This document shows, piece after piece, positions 1 through 9,031 of a stretch of DNA of 64,000 nt (the first letter of the stretch is position 1; each line of letters begins with the position of its first letter). The stretch covers positions 1 through 64,000 of the forward strand of contig JAAXGW010000011.1 of the NCBI GenBank assembly GCA_012267385.1. The letters run 5' to 3'. Below the pieces are notes generated by a model. The model had not been told where the DNA came from. It saw only the letters and a program-made list of their open reading frames with translations, and did no database searches. Source of the stretch: OMG group bacterium. GTDB lineage: Bacteria > Pseudomonadota > Gammaproteobacteria > Pseudomonadales > Azotimanducaceae. The position numbers and the translations under genes are program-made.

Positions 1-12
1 TTGTCACGTTAT

Positions 13-1152
13 CTACGTAACTCCCATTAAATTCATATGAGATACACTGGAGAGTAATACTTCTGCAATTCGACTCTGTTTCTCCTCTGTGGTATTGAAA
101 GACATAGAGTAGACACTGTAGAACATAGCAACCCAAAACAACGCGTTCCAGATCGACCTCACCCAAAGGGTAAGATAGCGAGGTTCATCGTCAGAATCAA
201 AGGAAACACTTGTGCTTGAAACTTCCTCACCAGGCTCGAACGGTGAATTTATCGCTGTAGTAATGGCAGGCAACGAGTTTTTCTCTTTATCTATTTTTTC
301 GTGTCCATCAGTTACGTTAGCAAGAACTCCGGACGCAATCTCTTCGTACCAATGGCTTAACAGGAAAGCAGATCGACGTTCAAAGCTGTCTGTCAATTCG
401 GTTGTCACATACTCTATGGTTAAGTTAGTGTCGGGAAATCCCTCTGGTAGAATGAAATATCCGTTCAACTCCTTTAAGGCTAGAAGCGCATCGAGCTGCT
501 CCAGTGTAGCGTCGTCCTGTATTAACTCTGAAAAGTATCGAGATGAGATATTTGGTACTGTTTGCCGCCAATATTCAATACCATTGATCCACCGGACTGC
601 GAAATTTCTAGCATCATCATCGTCAATCGCATCCCCAGACCCTCGTTCCAAGGAATTTATGGCATCGACAAGTACAGTTAGGTAAGAGTCGACTCCTTGG
701 GGCTTGCCCGCTTCAGTTTGCATCCTCTCGCGTTGAAGATTGGTTCTCTGTTCAACGGCGTCGATGGATGGTAGAAGTGTTGAGAACACCGCAACACCTT
801 TGCCACGGATGTACTCAACAATTCGAGCCACATCGCGTCTGAGAATTTCATTCCGAATCAATTCTCCAATTTGTGAACTCGAGTTGTCAACGACCGAGTA
901 CTTTGTAGGTACCGTTGGAATATTTACGCCGAGAAGCTCCTCGAAGTGTGGAATGAGCTCAGGATGACTGTCCTCTCCTATCCACTTCTCGTACCAGGCC
1001 TTATCTATTTGATAAACCAATAGAAAAAGCCAAAGCAATAACGATAACAACAATGGATATAACACGCTAAAACCGACAAAGATTTTGGATTGAACTGATG
1101 TTCGCCATTCGCGGACGGCGATAATCACTACGGGTGCCAGATCTTGACGCAA
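13..1152 (-). CDS. ABC-2 type permease, broken near the window edge (array member P7)
   Basis: This is a membrane permease of the NatB/YhaP-like ABC-2 family, expected to work with a separate ABC ATPase. One membrane segment lies near residues 25-47. It is followed by a large extracytoplasmic domain containing the family motif GYFILP, and then a second hydrophobic segment. The conserved cytoplasmic stretch EEKQSRIAEVLLSSVS follows, which in the intact paralogs leads into DGKxLG and four to six more membrane helices. Here it hits a TAG stop right after LMGVT, so the permease core is missing. The minus-1 frame is open from this point to the window edge, so a frameshift is likely and the gene probably continues to the left of base 1. 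It follows the next permease by 73 bases on the same strand. The family call is firm; the substrate is unknown. Confidence 0.75.
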   Translation of the reverse strand: MRQDLAPVVIIAVREWRTSVQSKIFVGFSVLYPLLLSLLLWLFLLVYQIDKAWYEKWIGEDSHPELIPHFEELLGVNIPTVPTKYSVVDNSSSQIGELIRNEILRRDVARIVEYIRGKGVAVFSTLLPSIDAVEQRTNLQRERMQTEAGKPQGVDSYLTVLVDAINSLERGSGDAIDDDDARNFAVRWINGIEYWRQTVPNISSRYFSELIQDDATLEQLDALLALKELNGYFILPEGFPDTNLTIEYVTTELTDSFERRSAFLLSHWYEEIASGVLANVTDGHEKIDKEKNSLPAITTAINSPFEPGEEVSSTSVSFDSDDEPRYLTLWVRSIWNALFWVAMFYSVYSMSFNTTEEKQSRIAEVLLSSVSHMNLMGVT

Positions 1153-1225
1153 TTTGCTCAGCGAACCTCTAATTTGTTTTTAGGCGAGATCTGGGCACTG
1201 TTCCTGAATAACTGATTGAACGGTA

Positions 1226-2818
1226 TTAGCCGGGTTGGTAAATATGCCTAATTTCGTTCTTTTTCACGCGAAATTCCTCTTCGGAATTAACAAAGAATCT
1301 ACAACCAAACAAGAAACCTATTGCAATCGCAACAATAAATATGTAGCTTAGCGGATCTGGAAATCCAAACGACTGTTTTACCATGACTGGCAGTCCTATC
1401 AAAGGCATGAAACATAAAAAATCATATGGCGATGAGTCGGATGAATACATTGGAGTGATCGATATCGTCGCGAAAATCACAGATATCAAGATGAGAGTCA
1501 TGGACCGCAAAAATTGACGAAGTAAACTGAGTATGTGAAATAAATAACAATGAGTCATCAGACCGATGACAAAAAATATCACGAAGTTTATCCTGTCAGG
1601 AGGATGAAAAAATTGTGTTAGCGCACCCGCTTCGAAGGCCGGTACAGTGCCCAAAAGAAACCAAATGGGAAGAAACAGCATTACGAACCAAATAACGAGG
1701 GCGGAAAAAATCTTTAGCATTGTGCCAAGAACGCGCCCATCCATGATGCGATATGTAGGTTTACTCAAAGCAACATCTTCGTTGAGTTTGAGATTTGGAT
1801 CAAAATATAGCAAACCCCAGACACAGCCAACACAAAGTAGATAGATACCAACGAAAACGAAGGTCGCTAGCGACTCTGTACTCTCGTATTGTCCTTTCAC
1901 TGCGTCTAGAGAGTCGTTTGATTGGAGTTCGAGAAGGACTGTAGGTTTAACGCTCGGTGAATGATCGACATTGGGATGATCAGTCGGTTCAGCGTTGTCA
2001 TTTAGCAAGTCACTGAACAGGTCTTCAAACCAACCTTGCACCGGCTTACGAAGTTCCTTTAGAGGATAGTCTCGAACAAAGGTAACCCACTCCTGTGCAA
2101 GAAAACAATTTGCTTGGCGTGTCTCAAGAAAGTTCGCTGGAATTTCAATAAAGGCTGGTACCCACGCAGATCTAACCCAAACCTCATTTGCGGCGAATAC
2201 ATGAACAACTCGAGAGAAACTCATGGTAGGAATTGAGTGTGCAATGTCCTCAACGTTTTCATTCCATCCATCGACGAACCAAGATCTTTCTTCGTTCGTA
2301 GTAGCTAACCTCGACGAAAATGTTGGATCGTGTTGAAGTTCGTACGCCGCAATCAACGTTTCTGCAGTAACAGTTCCGTTAGAGATCTCCGTCCACAACT
2401 GTTCCGCGTCAGACATTCGATCGCCTGAACCCTGGAACCACTTCCATTCCTCAAACGGTGTTTGTTTCAAGAATTCAATCATCCTAGTAACATCGCGTCT
2501 CAATAGCTCTTCGCGCAAAGCAGATTCAATATCGAGATTTGCCTGATCTACTACATAGAACAGTATGCGGTCTTCTGACTTCTCAAAGTCGTACTTTCCA
2601 TTAACGTCTGCCCAAAATCGCTGTACCTCACTCTGAAAGTACTTCCAGCGATCCGTTCCGTCGGATGTGGTGCTTCCATTGCGCACTATGAGTATCCACA
2701 AAATTGCCGCGAGTACTAAGGGAGCTAGCACACCAAACACCAAAAACTGTCTACTCCGCAAAAACGTTAACCATTCTTGACGAACGAGCGACGACGTAGC
2801 TTTAGTGTCAGCAACCAT
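1226..2818 (-). CDS. ABC-2 type permease (array member P6)
   Basis: A 530-residue ABC-2 permease. It has one N-terminal helix at about residues 25-46, an extracytoplasmic domain of roughly 270 residues and a C-terminal set of about five to six helices. The motif IMDGRVLG precedes the membrane core, as in the paralogs, but the EEKS motif that normally stands about 20 residues upstream is replaced by an unrelated stretch (LNEDVALSK). P6 is therefore the most divergent intact copy. It is transcribed away from the sulfite dehydrogenase gene across a 485-base intergenic region and so must have its own promoter, separate from the ATPase-proximal permeases. P7 follows 73 bases downstream. The transported substrate cannot be read from the sequence. 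Families of this type export sodium, peptides or other compounds. Confidence 0.85.
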   Translation of the reverse strand: MVADTKATSSLVRQEWLTFLRSRQFLVFGVLAPLVLAAILWILIVRNGSTTSDGTDRWKYFQSEVQRFWADVNGKYDFEKSEDRILFYVVDQANLDIESALREELLRRDVTRMIEFLKQTPFEEWKWFQGSGDRMSDAEQLWTEISNGTVTAETLIAAYELQHDPTFSSRLATTNEERSWFVDGWNENVEDIAHSIPTMSFSRVVHVFAANEVWVRSAWVPAFIEIPANFLETRQANCFLAQEWVTFVRDYPLKELRKPVQGWFEDLFSDLLNDNAEPTDHPNVDHSPSVKPTVLLELQSNDSLDAVKGQYESTESLATFVFVGIYLLCVGCVWGLLYFDPNLKLNEDVALSKPTYRIMDGRVLGTMLKIFSALVIWFVMLFLPIWFLLGTVPAFEAGALTQFFHPPDRINFVIFFVIGLMTHCYLFHILSLLRQFLRSMTLILISVIFATISITPMYSSDSSPYDFLCFMPLIGLPVMVKQSFGFPDPLSYIFIVAIAIGFLFGCRFFVNSEEEFRVKKNEIRHIYQPG

Positions 2819-3303
2819 ATATGAACTGTTACAGCAACACTCTAGAAGATGAAACTCTGAGTATTACGACATCTCCTCGAAAACAAGAGCATTTTCGTAC
2901 TCTACAAATTTAAGTCGTTATATTACTTCCCATAAAGCGATCGGAGAGTGAACATAGGCTGCTTGATCCAGTAATCCAATCCAAATTTTCGAAATCTGTA
3001 ATATCGCTACAGTCTGTTGTCGAGTCGAACAACTCTACAGAGCCTCATTTGTCTTAATGCAGAGTTTGTACGTTCGGCAATCAGTGCTTTAATGATGGTA
3101 ACTTACTAAAGCAGATCGAATATTAAAAATCTTGGTGGTGAGCATTCGTGTCGGATTTGCACTGGTTTCATCGAATTTCAAAACTAGATCACGTTTACAT
3201 GACTTTACCTAGAATGATTTGTTTAAATATTGGTACCACGGACTCAGGTGCCTTTCGGTACCCGTACCACATAACAGATAGTCAGACTTAAAGCTACAAC
3301 ACG
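2819..3303. other. Divergent intergenic region between permease P6 and sorA
   Basis: This 485-base stretch has no convincing gene on either strand. It must hold the promoters of both divergent genes. Close to sorA, TGGTAC at 3231-3236 and GTACCA at 3264-3269 form a 6-base inverted repeat, and two GGTACC sites lie inside this interval. This could be an operator or leader hairpin, but the arms are short. Confidence 0.4.
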
Positions 3304-4608
3304 ATGAAGAAAAGAGAACGTGGCATACACGAAACGTTTGCCCAAGACCCAGAACGAGCGGATTGGGAGGCATGGGGTCGTCGTGCAGATCGTGTGACCC
3401 GCCGAGGATTCGTTTCAGGATTAGCAGCGTTTAGTGCGTTAGTGGGTGCAAGAGTTCCATTCGCGCACGCAGCACCGCAAGGGATCATTCCCGCATCTCA
3501 CTCTAATTCTGATGCGGCTTTCCAAATTGAAGGTAAAGACGGGTTGATATTGCTCAATGATCGTCCAGTAAACGCAGAAACTCCACCGCATTTGCTAAAC
3601 GATGACGTAACACCTGCCAATCGATTGTTTATTCGAAATTACGGTGAACCTCCAGAGAATGTCAACTTGAGTACCTGGTCATTGTCGTTTGAAGGGGAAT
3701 CGGTCGGGGCTATCAAGAGATACACGATTGCAAATTTAAAACAACGTTTCGAAAATATTAGTCGGCAACTTGTGCTTGAATGTGGTGGAAACGGGCGCGC
3801 GGAATTTGATCCCCCGGTTTCAGGCAACCAATGGTCTCTTGGAGCTGTAGGCTGTCCCCAATGGAATGGCATCCGCCTGAAAGATGTTTTGGAAGACGTA
3901 GGGTACAACTCAGATGCTGTATACGTCGCATTCTATGGTGCAGATACCCACATGAGTGGAGACCCTGAACGAGTAACGATTTCCCGAGGAGTTCCAATCG
4001 ACAAAGCACTGGACGACGAATCGATGATTGTTTGGGGCATGAATGGCGATGACCTACATCCGATGAATGGTCATCCGTTAAGACTGGTATTTGGTGGTTG
4101 GCCCGGCTCTGTCTCTGGGAAATGGTTGAGACGAGTCACCATTCGAAATAGAGTACACGATGGACCAAAAATGGAGAGTCCATCTTATCGCGTACCTGAA
4201 ACACCTGTTGCGCCAGGTACGACTGTAGCCGACGAGGACATGCGCATCATTCATGCCATGCCAGTCAAGTCATTAATCACCTTCCCAAAAACCGGGGTTC
4301 AAATTGGTGCAAATGACTCTCTTAAAGTTCGCGGACATGCTTGGGCTGGAGACAATTCAGTTCGTAGTTTGAACGTGTCTATCGATTTTGGACAGACTTG
4401 GTCAGAGGCAAACCTTAAACCCGCTGTAAATCGATTAGCATGGCAACACTGGGATCACAGCATTAAATTTTCCACTACTGGGTATTACGAAGTATGGGCT
4501 CGTGCTGAAGATGATCAGGGGCTTTCCCAACCAATGGTGCTACCGAATTGGAATCCAAAAGGATATTTGAACAATGCGTGCCATCGCGTCGCGGTTTACG
4601 TTAGCTAG
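3304..4608 (+). CDS. sorA: Molybdopterin sulfite dehydrogenase (SorA/SoxC family), Tat-exported
   Basis: A 434-residue sulfite oxidase family enzyme that oxidises sulfite to sulfate in the periplasm and passes electrons to cytochrome c. A twin-arginine signal is visible (RRGFVSGLAAF, Arg33-Arg34, with a hydrophobic run to about residue 56), as expected for export of a folded molybdenum-cofactor protein. The molybdenum-ligating cysteine is Cys160 in LVLECGGNGR. The family segments HPMNGHPLRLVFGGWPG and the C-terminal dimerisation (Mo-co_dimer) domain follow in normal order. The next gene encodes a c-type cytochrome and overlaps it by 35 bases, the classic SorAB layout. No strong Shine-Dalgarno sequence is visible before the ATG. 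The pair sits antiparallel inside an array of ABC-2 permeases. SoxC is the alternative name; no other sox genes are present in the window. Confidence 0.9.
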   Translation: MKKRERGIHETFAQDPERADWEAWGRRADRVTRRGFVSGLAAFSALVGARVPFAHAAPQGIIPASHSNSDAAFQIEGKDGLILLNDRPVNAETPPHLLNDDVTPANRLFIRNYGEPPENVNLSTWSLSFEGESVGAIKRYTIANLKQRFENISRQLVLECGGNGRAEFDPPVSGNQWSLGAVGCPQWNGIRLKDVLEDVGYNSDAVYVAFYGADTHMSGDPERVTISRGVPIDKALDDESMIVWGMNGDDLHPMNGHPLRLVFGGWPGSVSGKWLRRVTIRNRVHDGPKMESPSYRVPETPVAPGTTVADEDMRIIHAMPVKSLITFPKTGVQIGANDSLKVRGHAWAGDNSVRSLNVSIDFGQTWSEANLKPAVNRLAWQHWDHSIKFSTTGYYEVWARAEDDQGLSQPMVLPNWNPKGYLNNACHRVAVYVS

Positions 4609-5071
4609 CGTCTTTTTCATTGGGCTAGCAGTTTTCTGTCTAGCTAACGAAGAAGCCGTCGAGATAGACCCAAAGTCTGGTTTACGCATTGACGCTGAAG
4701 GAAATTGGAAGCTCATCAAAGCTAATTGCAACGTTTGTCATTCGGAACGACTGTTGACTCAGCAACAGCTCGACCGAGAGAATTGGTCAAAGGCGATCAA
4801 GCGTATGCAGACTCGGGAGAATTTGTGGGACTTAGGGGACAATGAAAGTAAGGTTCTCGATTACCTTTCCACTTATTACGGCACTAGCAGTAAACCGAAG
4901 ACTCAGAGAGTTCGTCGAGCGCAACTCAAACAGGTGTCATTCACCCCACTTTCTCAATCAGATCTTCAATCTTCAGAGAGCAAAGACGAATCGAATTTGG
5001 ATGATGGAGATTCCGCAGATTCATCGGATACCCCAGAATCAGATCAATCAGAAGCTGTAGAAGAAGAATAG
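4574..5071 (+). CDS. sorB: Monohaem cytochrome c, electron acceptor of sulfite dehydrogenase (SorB-like)
   Basis: A 165-residue exported cytochrome c. The signal peptide covers about residues 1-25. The haem-binding motif is CNVCH (Cys52, Cys55, His56), and the likely sixth ligand is Met78 in IKRMQT. The start codon lies inside the end of sorA (35-base overlap, different frame), so translation is probably coupled and the two proteins are made together. SorB subunits of this kind take electrons from the molybdenum centre of SorA and feed them to the respiratory chain. The last 50 residues are a low-complexity tail rich in Ser, Asp and Glu beyond the haem domain. This is longer than a minimal SorB and of unknown use. 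Confidence 0.85.
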   Translation: MRAIASRFTLASVFFIGLAVFCLANEEAVEIDPKSGLRIDAEGNWKLIKANCNVCHSERLLTQQQLDRENWSKAIKRMQTRENLWDLGDNESKVLDYLSTYYGTSSKPKTQRVRRAQLKQVSFTPLSQSDLQSSESKDESNLDDGDSADSSDTPESDQSEAVEEE

Positions 5072-5208
5072 CGAGTACAGGATACTCCGACGAATCATTC
5101 TGCCGTTAACGCCGAGTAGCAATCGTTCGTCTATGTCTGTCATACCCTCTTCGTCGATTTCATTACAGAAGTAGAGTACATTCTCGCTTTAGTCTAGTTT
5201 AATCCACA

Positions 5209-6897
5209 TTAGGTCGCCCCTTTACGAACGCCACGATCGGGGCTAGCGTAATTTTTTGTAGCTCTGTACTTCAAGGGTTTAACTCTAACTTCGCTCGATA
5301 TTCCTCGCTTGAACATGAGGATTGAAAGTGCTCGCGAAGCAAATATGCTCAAAACCAATATACACACGATAGTGCAATACATCCCCCATCCTGGTAGAGA
5401 TCCTGAGCGAGCAACCATGACAAAAGGAGACATTATTGGAATGAAACTCAGTAGATTTTGTAACCACACAAATGGGTTGAAGTACATCACCATGAGGGAT
5501 GGAAGTACAAAAAGAAACCCTATACCCAATCCTACGCCTACAAACGTATTGATTGCATTGCTTAATTTACTATACAACGAAGCCAAACCGACATATATGT
5601 ACCCATAAAAAGAGTACGATAGTAGTAGGAAAAGAATGAAATTGAACACGACAGTCGGCTGCAATAGCAGCCTGAAAATGTCGAGATTTACATTGAAGTC
5701 TAAACGCCCAGTTACAAACGTCAGAATGGGGATCAAAACTATCCAGAGCCCCATCACGGTTAGCGAAATCATAGCTGTTCCCCACAGTTTGCCGTCCAGC
5801 AAATGTGAAGGACTTAGATTTGCCAACAGGTTGTCCACCAATTTGCTCGATTTTTCGTCTACTACGTTTGCGACCAGACGAGCAGATCCTCCGAAAGATA
5901 CAAGATACATTAGAAAAGCCAACCCGATGAAAAGAATTCGTACAAAGCGATCCGACTTTATCTGAGATCTTGTTTGGGAGACGTCAATATCGGTAGGAAC
6001 AACGTCGACTCGTTGCAACAGCAACGCTTGCGTGTTAAAGTCAATGTCTTCCATTTCATATCGGCGTTTTCTGAGCACATCAGTAGCAACGCTGCGATAC
6101 CAGTTTAAGAGATCAATAAATTCACTTCGAGGGGTTCTCACTCCTGTGACGAAGTGTAAATGGTCCAAGTCATTTCCAATGCTGTCGGGGAAGACAAAGT
6201 AACCGATGATTTCACTACGCGAGAGCATTGACTCGAGACGGTCTGTAGAGTCAGCGCTTCCTACGGGAGTCACGTCTCGAAACAGACTGGATGATAGATT
6301 GGGTATCGACTCGATGTTTTCGTTTTGATTCTGTACGACCCAGTGCTTAATGCGTTCTTGGAGAGTTGAGATTTCAACAACACTTGATATATCTTCGCTT
6401 AGTTCAACTTTGGCCAGTATTTGGTTGATGAGACTGTTTGTCGAGATCGAAGCATCTTGCTGGCGTAGCTTAGAAAGTTCTTGCACTAAAGGTGCGTGGT
6501 TATTTCTATGCACTTCACTGAATGTCTCAAAATCTTCCTTACTCATACCTAAAGTAGATTTGAGAAATAGATAGCTGTCATTGTTGATTATTTCTCTTCG
6601 GATTTCGGCAGAGAATGCCTCGCTAGGATCGAATACTCCATAACTTAACACGCTTGGTGATCGAGTATTCTGATCTAATCCCTCGTCTCCCAGGAAGAAC
6701 TCCCAGTTCTTGACGGTCTCGTCCTTAATCCATGCCTCTCTTGGATCCTCTCCAAGAAATAATTGGAAGAGAAAATACATTGCGAAGAGTATTGTTGGTG
6801 TAAGACAAGAGACTATCCAGAAACTTGGGTTCAACGTGGTCATTGACCATTCGTTCAACATCACGACCCAAACAGTTTTTAGATGATTCCTTTTCAT
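5209..6897 (-). CDS. ABC-2 type permease (array member P5, type C)
   Basis: An intact 562-residue ABC-2 permease with N-terminal helix at about residues 22-46, a large extracytoplasmic domain ending with a GYFVFP motif and the segment LLNWYRSVA, then EEKSSKLVDNLLANLSP and LLDGKLWG leading to the C-terminal membrane core. The W in DGKLWG, the NWYRS segment and the SFYGY motif in the core are shared with P3 but not with P2 or P4. P3 and P5 therefore look like duplicates of one subunit type. The gene follows P4 by 69 bases in the same direction, so P4-P5 probably form one unit. It ends facing sorB, a convergent junction of about 140 bases. Confidence 0.87.
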   Translation of the reverse strand: MKRNHLKTVWVVMLNEWSMTTLNPSFWIVSCLTPTILFAMYFLFQLFLGEDPREAWIKDETVKNWEFFLGDEGLDQNTRSPSVLSYGVFDPSEAFSAEIRREIINNDSYLFLKSTLGMSKEDFETFSEVHRNNHAPLVQELSKLRQQDASISTNSLINQILAKVELSEDISSVVEISTLQERIKHWVVQNQNENIESIPNLSSSLFRDVTPVGSADSTDRLESMLSRSEIIGYFVFPDSIGNDLDHLHFVTGVRTPRSEFIDLLNWYRSVATDVLRKRRYEMEDIDFNTQALLLQRVDVVPTDIDVSQTRSQIKSDRFVRILFIGLAFLMYLVSFGGSARLVANVVDEKSSKLVDNLLANLSPSHLLDGKLWGTAMISLTVMGLWIVLIPILTFVTGRLDFNVNLDIFRLLLQPTVVFNFILFLLLSYSFYGYIYVGLASLYSKLSNAINTFVGVGLGIGFLFVLPSLMVMYFNPFVWLQNLLSFIPIMSPFVMVARSGSLPGWGMYCTIVCILVLSIFASRALSILMFKRGISSEVRVKPLKYRATKNYASPDRGVRKGAT

Positions 6898-6966
6898 TTA
6901 GCGTCTAGACTGTGTGGTCTCTTCCGTTCAACTGCTCTGTGAGGAAAAATTTGTCCAGGTTAGTAG

Positions 6967-8514
6967 CTATACAGGCCTGCGCGCGAGACGAAAAACCATT
7001 CTCATGCCCCGCGGTGCTCGCTCAGACACCATGCCGTGCGCAAATAATGAAGTTGAAAACTTTCGTATCGCAAAGATGCTCAGAACCATCACCAACACGA
7101 TCGCTAGATACATTGGCCAAGTCGGCAGGGAAGCTAAGCGACTCACCATGACGCTCGGCGTCAAGAACGGAATGAAGCTTAATACTTGCGTGACACGACC
7201 ATCGGGAGTGAACAACACATAGACAATCGATGGAATCACGCAAAATAATTGAATCATCGATATCGGATAGATAACGGTGAACAGTTCTTTTACATCATCG
7301 CACAACGAGCCTAATGCAGTTTGGATGTACCCAAAAAAAGCGACTCCAAAAATGAGGAATAACAACCAAGTAGCCAATTTACTTACGTGTAATATCGTTG
7401 CGGCTATGCTCATCTCAAGTCCCGAGAAGCTCCCAAGTAACAGTACAAGTGGGGGTCCTATGAGGACACATCCGCAGCCTATTCCAATTAACATTACTAT
7501 GCAGTTTCCAAGAAGTTTCCCATCCAAGATTTGACTTGGATTCAAGCTCGCAGCGAGCATTTCAGCCACGCGGTTCGACTTTTCTTCAAGAGTGCTCGTA
7601 ACCATCACGTTTGCCGTTGTTCCAGATATTAGAATGAACAGATAAATAAAGGGAATAGTCGCCGATTTCACCCAATTAGCTATAGGAATCTGCAATGAGG
7701 GACGATCTTTAGGATCGGCGGGTGTTCCTACACCAGTGCTTGGACGTACAGCTACTCGATCGATAGCCACTTGCAAGGATTCTTGTAGTTGTTGTCTCTG
7801 TTCGCTTTCGACGTTGTCTGATGCGAGTAACCAGTCTTGTCGAACGCGTGTAACCAAGTCTTCAAACCACACTTCTAGTTCATATAACCTTTTGGTTTGA
7901 GCATTGCTTCCACTACTGGGTCGAACGAAAAGAGTGCTTGGGTTAGAAGACATCACATCTTCCGGAATGATGAAATATCCGACGACTTTGCCTGTTTCAA
8001 TCCAGGAATGGAGTGTCTCGATAGATACATCTGGTTCTTGAATCTCGCGAAACTTTCGGTACTGAAGTAAGTGTTCTAATCCCAAATCAGAGTCACTAGA
8101 TAGGCGTTCTTGGAACACCTCGATACTAGGCGCACGGCTTGAATTACCATACCATATTTCAAAGTCTCGTTTAGCTTTGGCGATACGTATTGCCTCGGCG
8201 AACTGTTGGCCGCTATGGTCGACGACGTAATAGTGCAATGGATCACCCCAAAAAAAGCTGCGAATTTGATCAAACTGATACGAGTAGTCAAACATTGGGT
8301 AGGAATTCATGTCGAGATCGTCAAAGCTATTGCTGAGTGAGGTACTGACACCCCAAAACCCAAACAGAGCTATTGACAAACACACAGGAAAGAAAAGACA
8401 ACCCAACCAGTATGATTTCGTTTGAAGTATCGCAACGATCTCTCGCTGAGCCACAGTCCATATTCCTCGGAGATGTTGGAGGCTAGCTCGGCTGTTTTTA
8501 GTCACGGAACTCAT
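6967..8514 (-). CDS. ABC-2 type permease (array member P4, type B)
   Basis: An intact 515-residue ABC-2 permease. It has an N-terminal helix at about residues 32-55 preceded by the family start pattern WTVAQREIVAILQTK. An extracytoplasmic domain of about 230 residues with GYFIIP comes next, then EEKSNRVAEMLAASLNPSQ, ILDGKLLG and the C-terminal helices. The core motif ALGSLCDDVK and the C-terminal FRLAR are shared with P2, so P2 and P4 are the same subunit type. P5, of the other type, follows directly. This alternation suggests that each pair forms a heterodimeric channel. That is inference; ABC-2 exporters need two membrane halves and one ATPase dimer. Substrate unknown. Confidence 0.87.
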   Translation of the reverse strand: MSSVTKNSRASLQHLRGIWTVAQREIVAILQTKSYWLGCLFFPVCLSIALFGFWGVSTSLSNSFDDLDMNSYPMFDYSYQFDQIRSFFWGDPLHYYVVDHSGQQFAEAIRIAKAKRDFEIWYGNSSRAPSIEVFQERLSSDSDLGLEHLLQYRKFREIQEPDVSIETLHSWIETGKVVGYFIIPEDVMSSNPSTLFVRPSSGSNAQTKRLYELEVWFEDLVTRVRQDWLLASDNVESEQRQQLQESLQVAIDRVAVRPSTGVGTPADPKDRPSLQIPIANWVKSATIPFIYLFILISGTTANVMVTSTLEEKSNRVAEMLAASLNPSQILDGKLLGNCIVMLIGIGCGCVLIGPPLVLLLGSFSGLEMSIAATILHVSKLATWLLFLIFGVAFFGYIQTALGSLCDDVKELFTVIYPISMIQLFCVIPSIVYVLFTPDGRVTQVLSFIPFLTPSVMVSRLASLPTWPMYLAIVLVMVLSIFAIRKFSTSLFAHGMVSERAPRGMRMVFRLARRPV

Positions 8515-8782
8515 TTGAATAATGCTGACTGTTCCTCATGGCAAAAAGTGGTCTTTGTATAGAAGTTTCATGATATGTCTTCAATGTGCCTTGCAAGCTC
8601 TTTTGTCAGGCTGAACGTAGCGAGTTTGAGTAAACCGTCCAATTACGTTACGTCTACACCGCTTGCCATCAGGTGATGTGAAAGTGATCCTGATGATCAC
8701 ACTCACCATGCTGATCCAGATGTCCACAATTTGGGTTCGCTTAAGGCGCAAACATATATTTTGGTTTATCCGATACCCTCTT

Positions 8783-9031
8783 CTAAATTCGTTTTCCGTC
8801 GCCGCTGATACCCACGGTAAATGGAGTGATCGATAGTAACCGAACCACACCAACGCTAAATACCATCACGGCAATAATCGCTATGTACATTGGCCAATCA
8901 GGAAGTGCAGCAGTGGATCGTGCAACCATGAGATATGGTGTACAAAATGGGATCAAACTGACGCCGTTGAGGATGAGATCTGACCATGAAAATGGAATAA
9001 AAATAGCGGGAACAGCAAAAGGAAATACCAA
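8783..9031 (-). pseudogene. C-terminal fragment of permease P3, out of frame
   Basis: This short reading frame encodes the last part of the ABC-2 permease P3. Its motifs SLIPFCTPYLMVARS and LPDWPMYIAI match the homologous C-terminal segments of P5 (SFIPIMSPFVMVARS) and P4. It is in the minus-1 frame relative to the rest of P3, and the frames switch at the six-base run (A on the plus strand) at 9030-9035. It is not an independent gene: the only start is TTG and the product would lack a complete domain. Confidence 0.75.
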
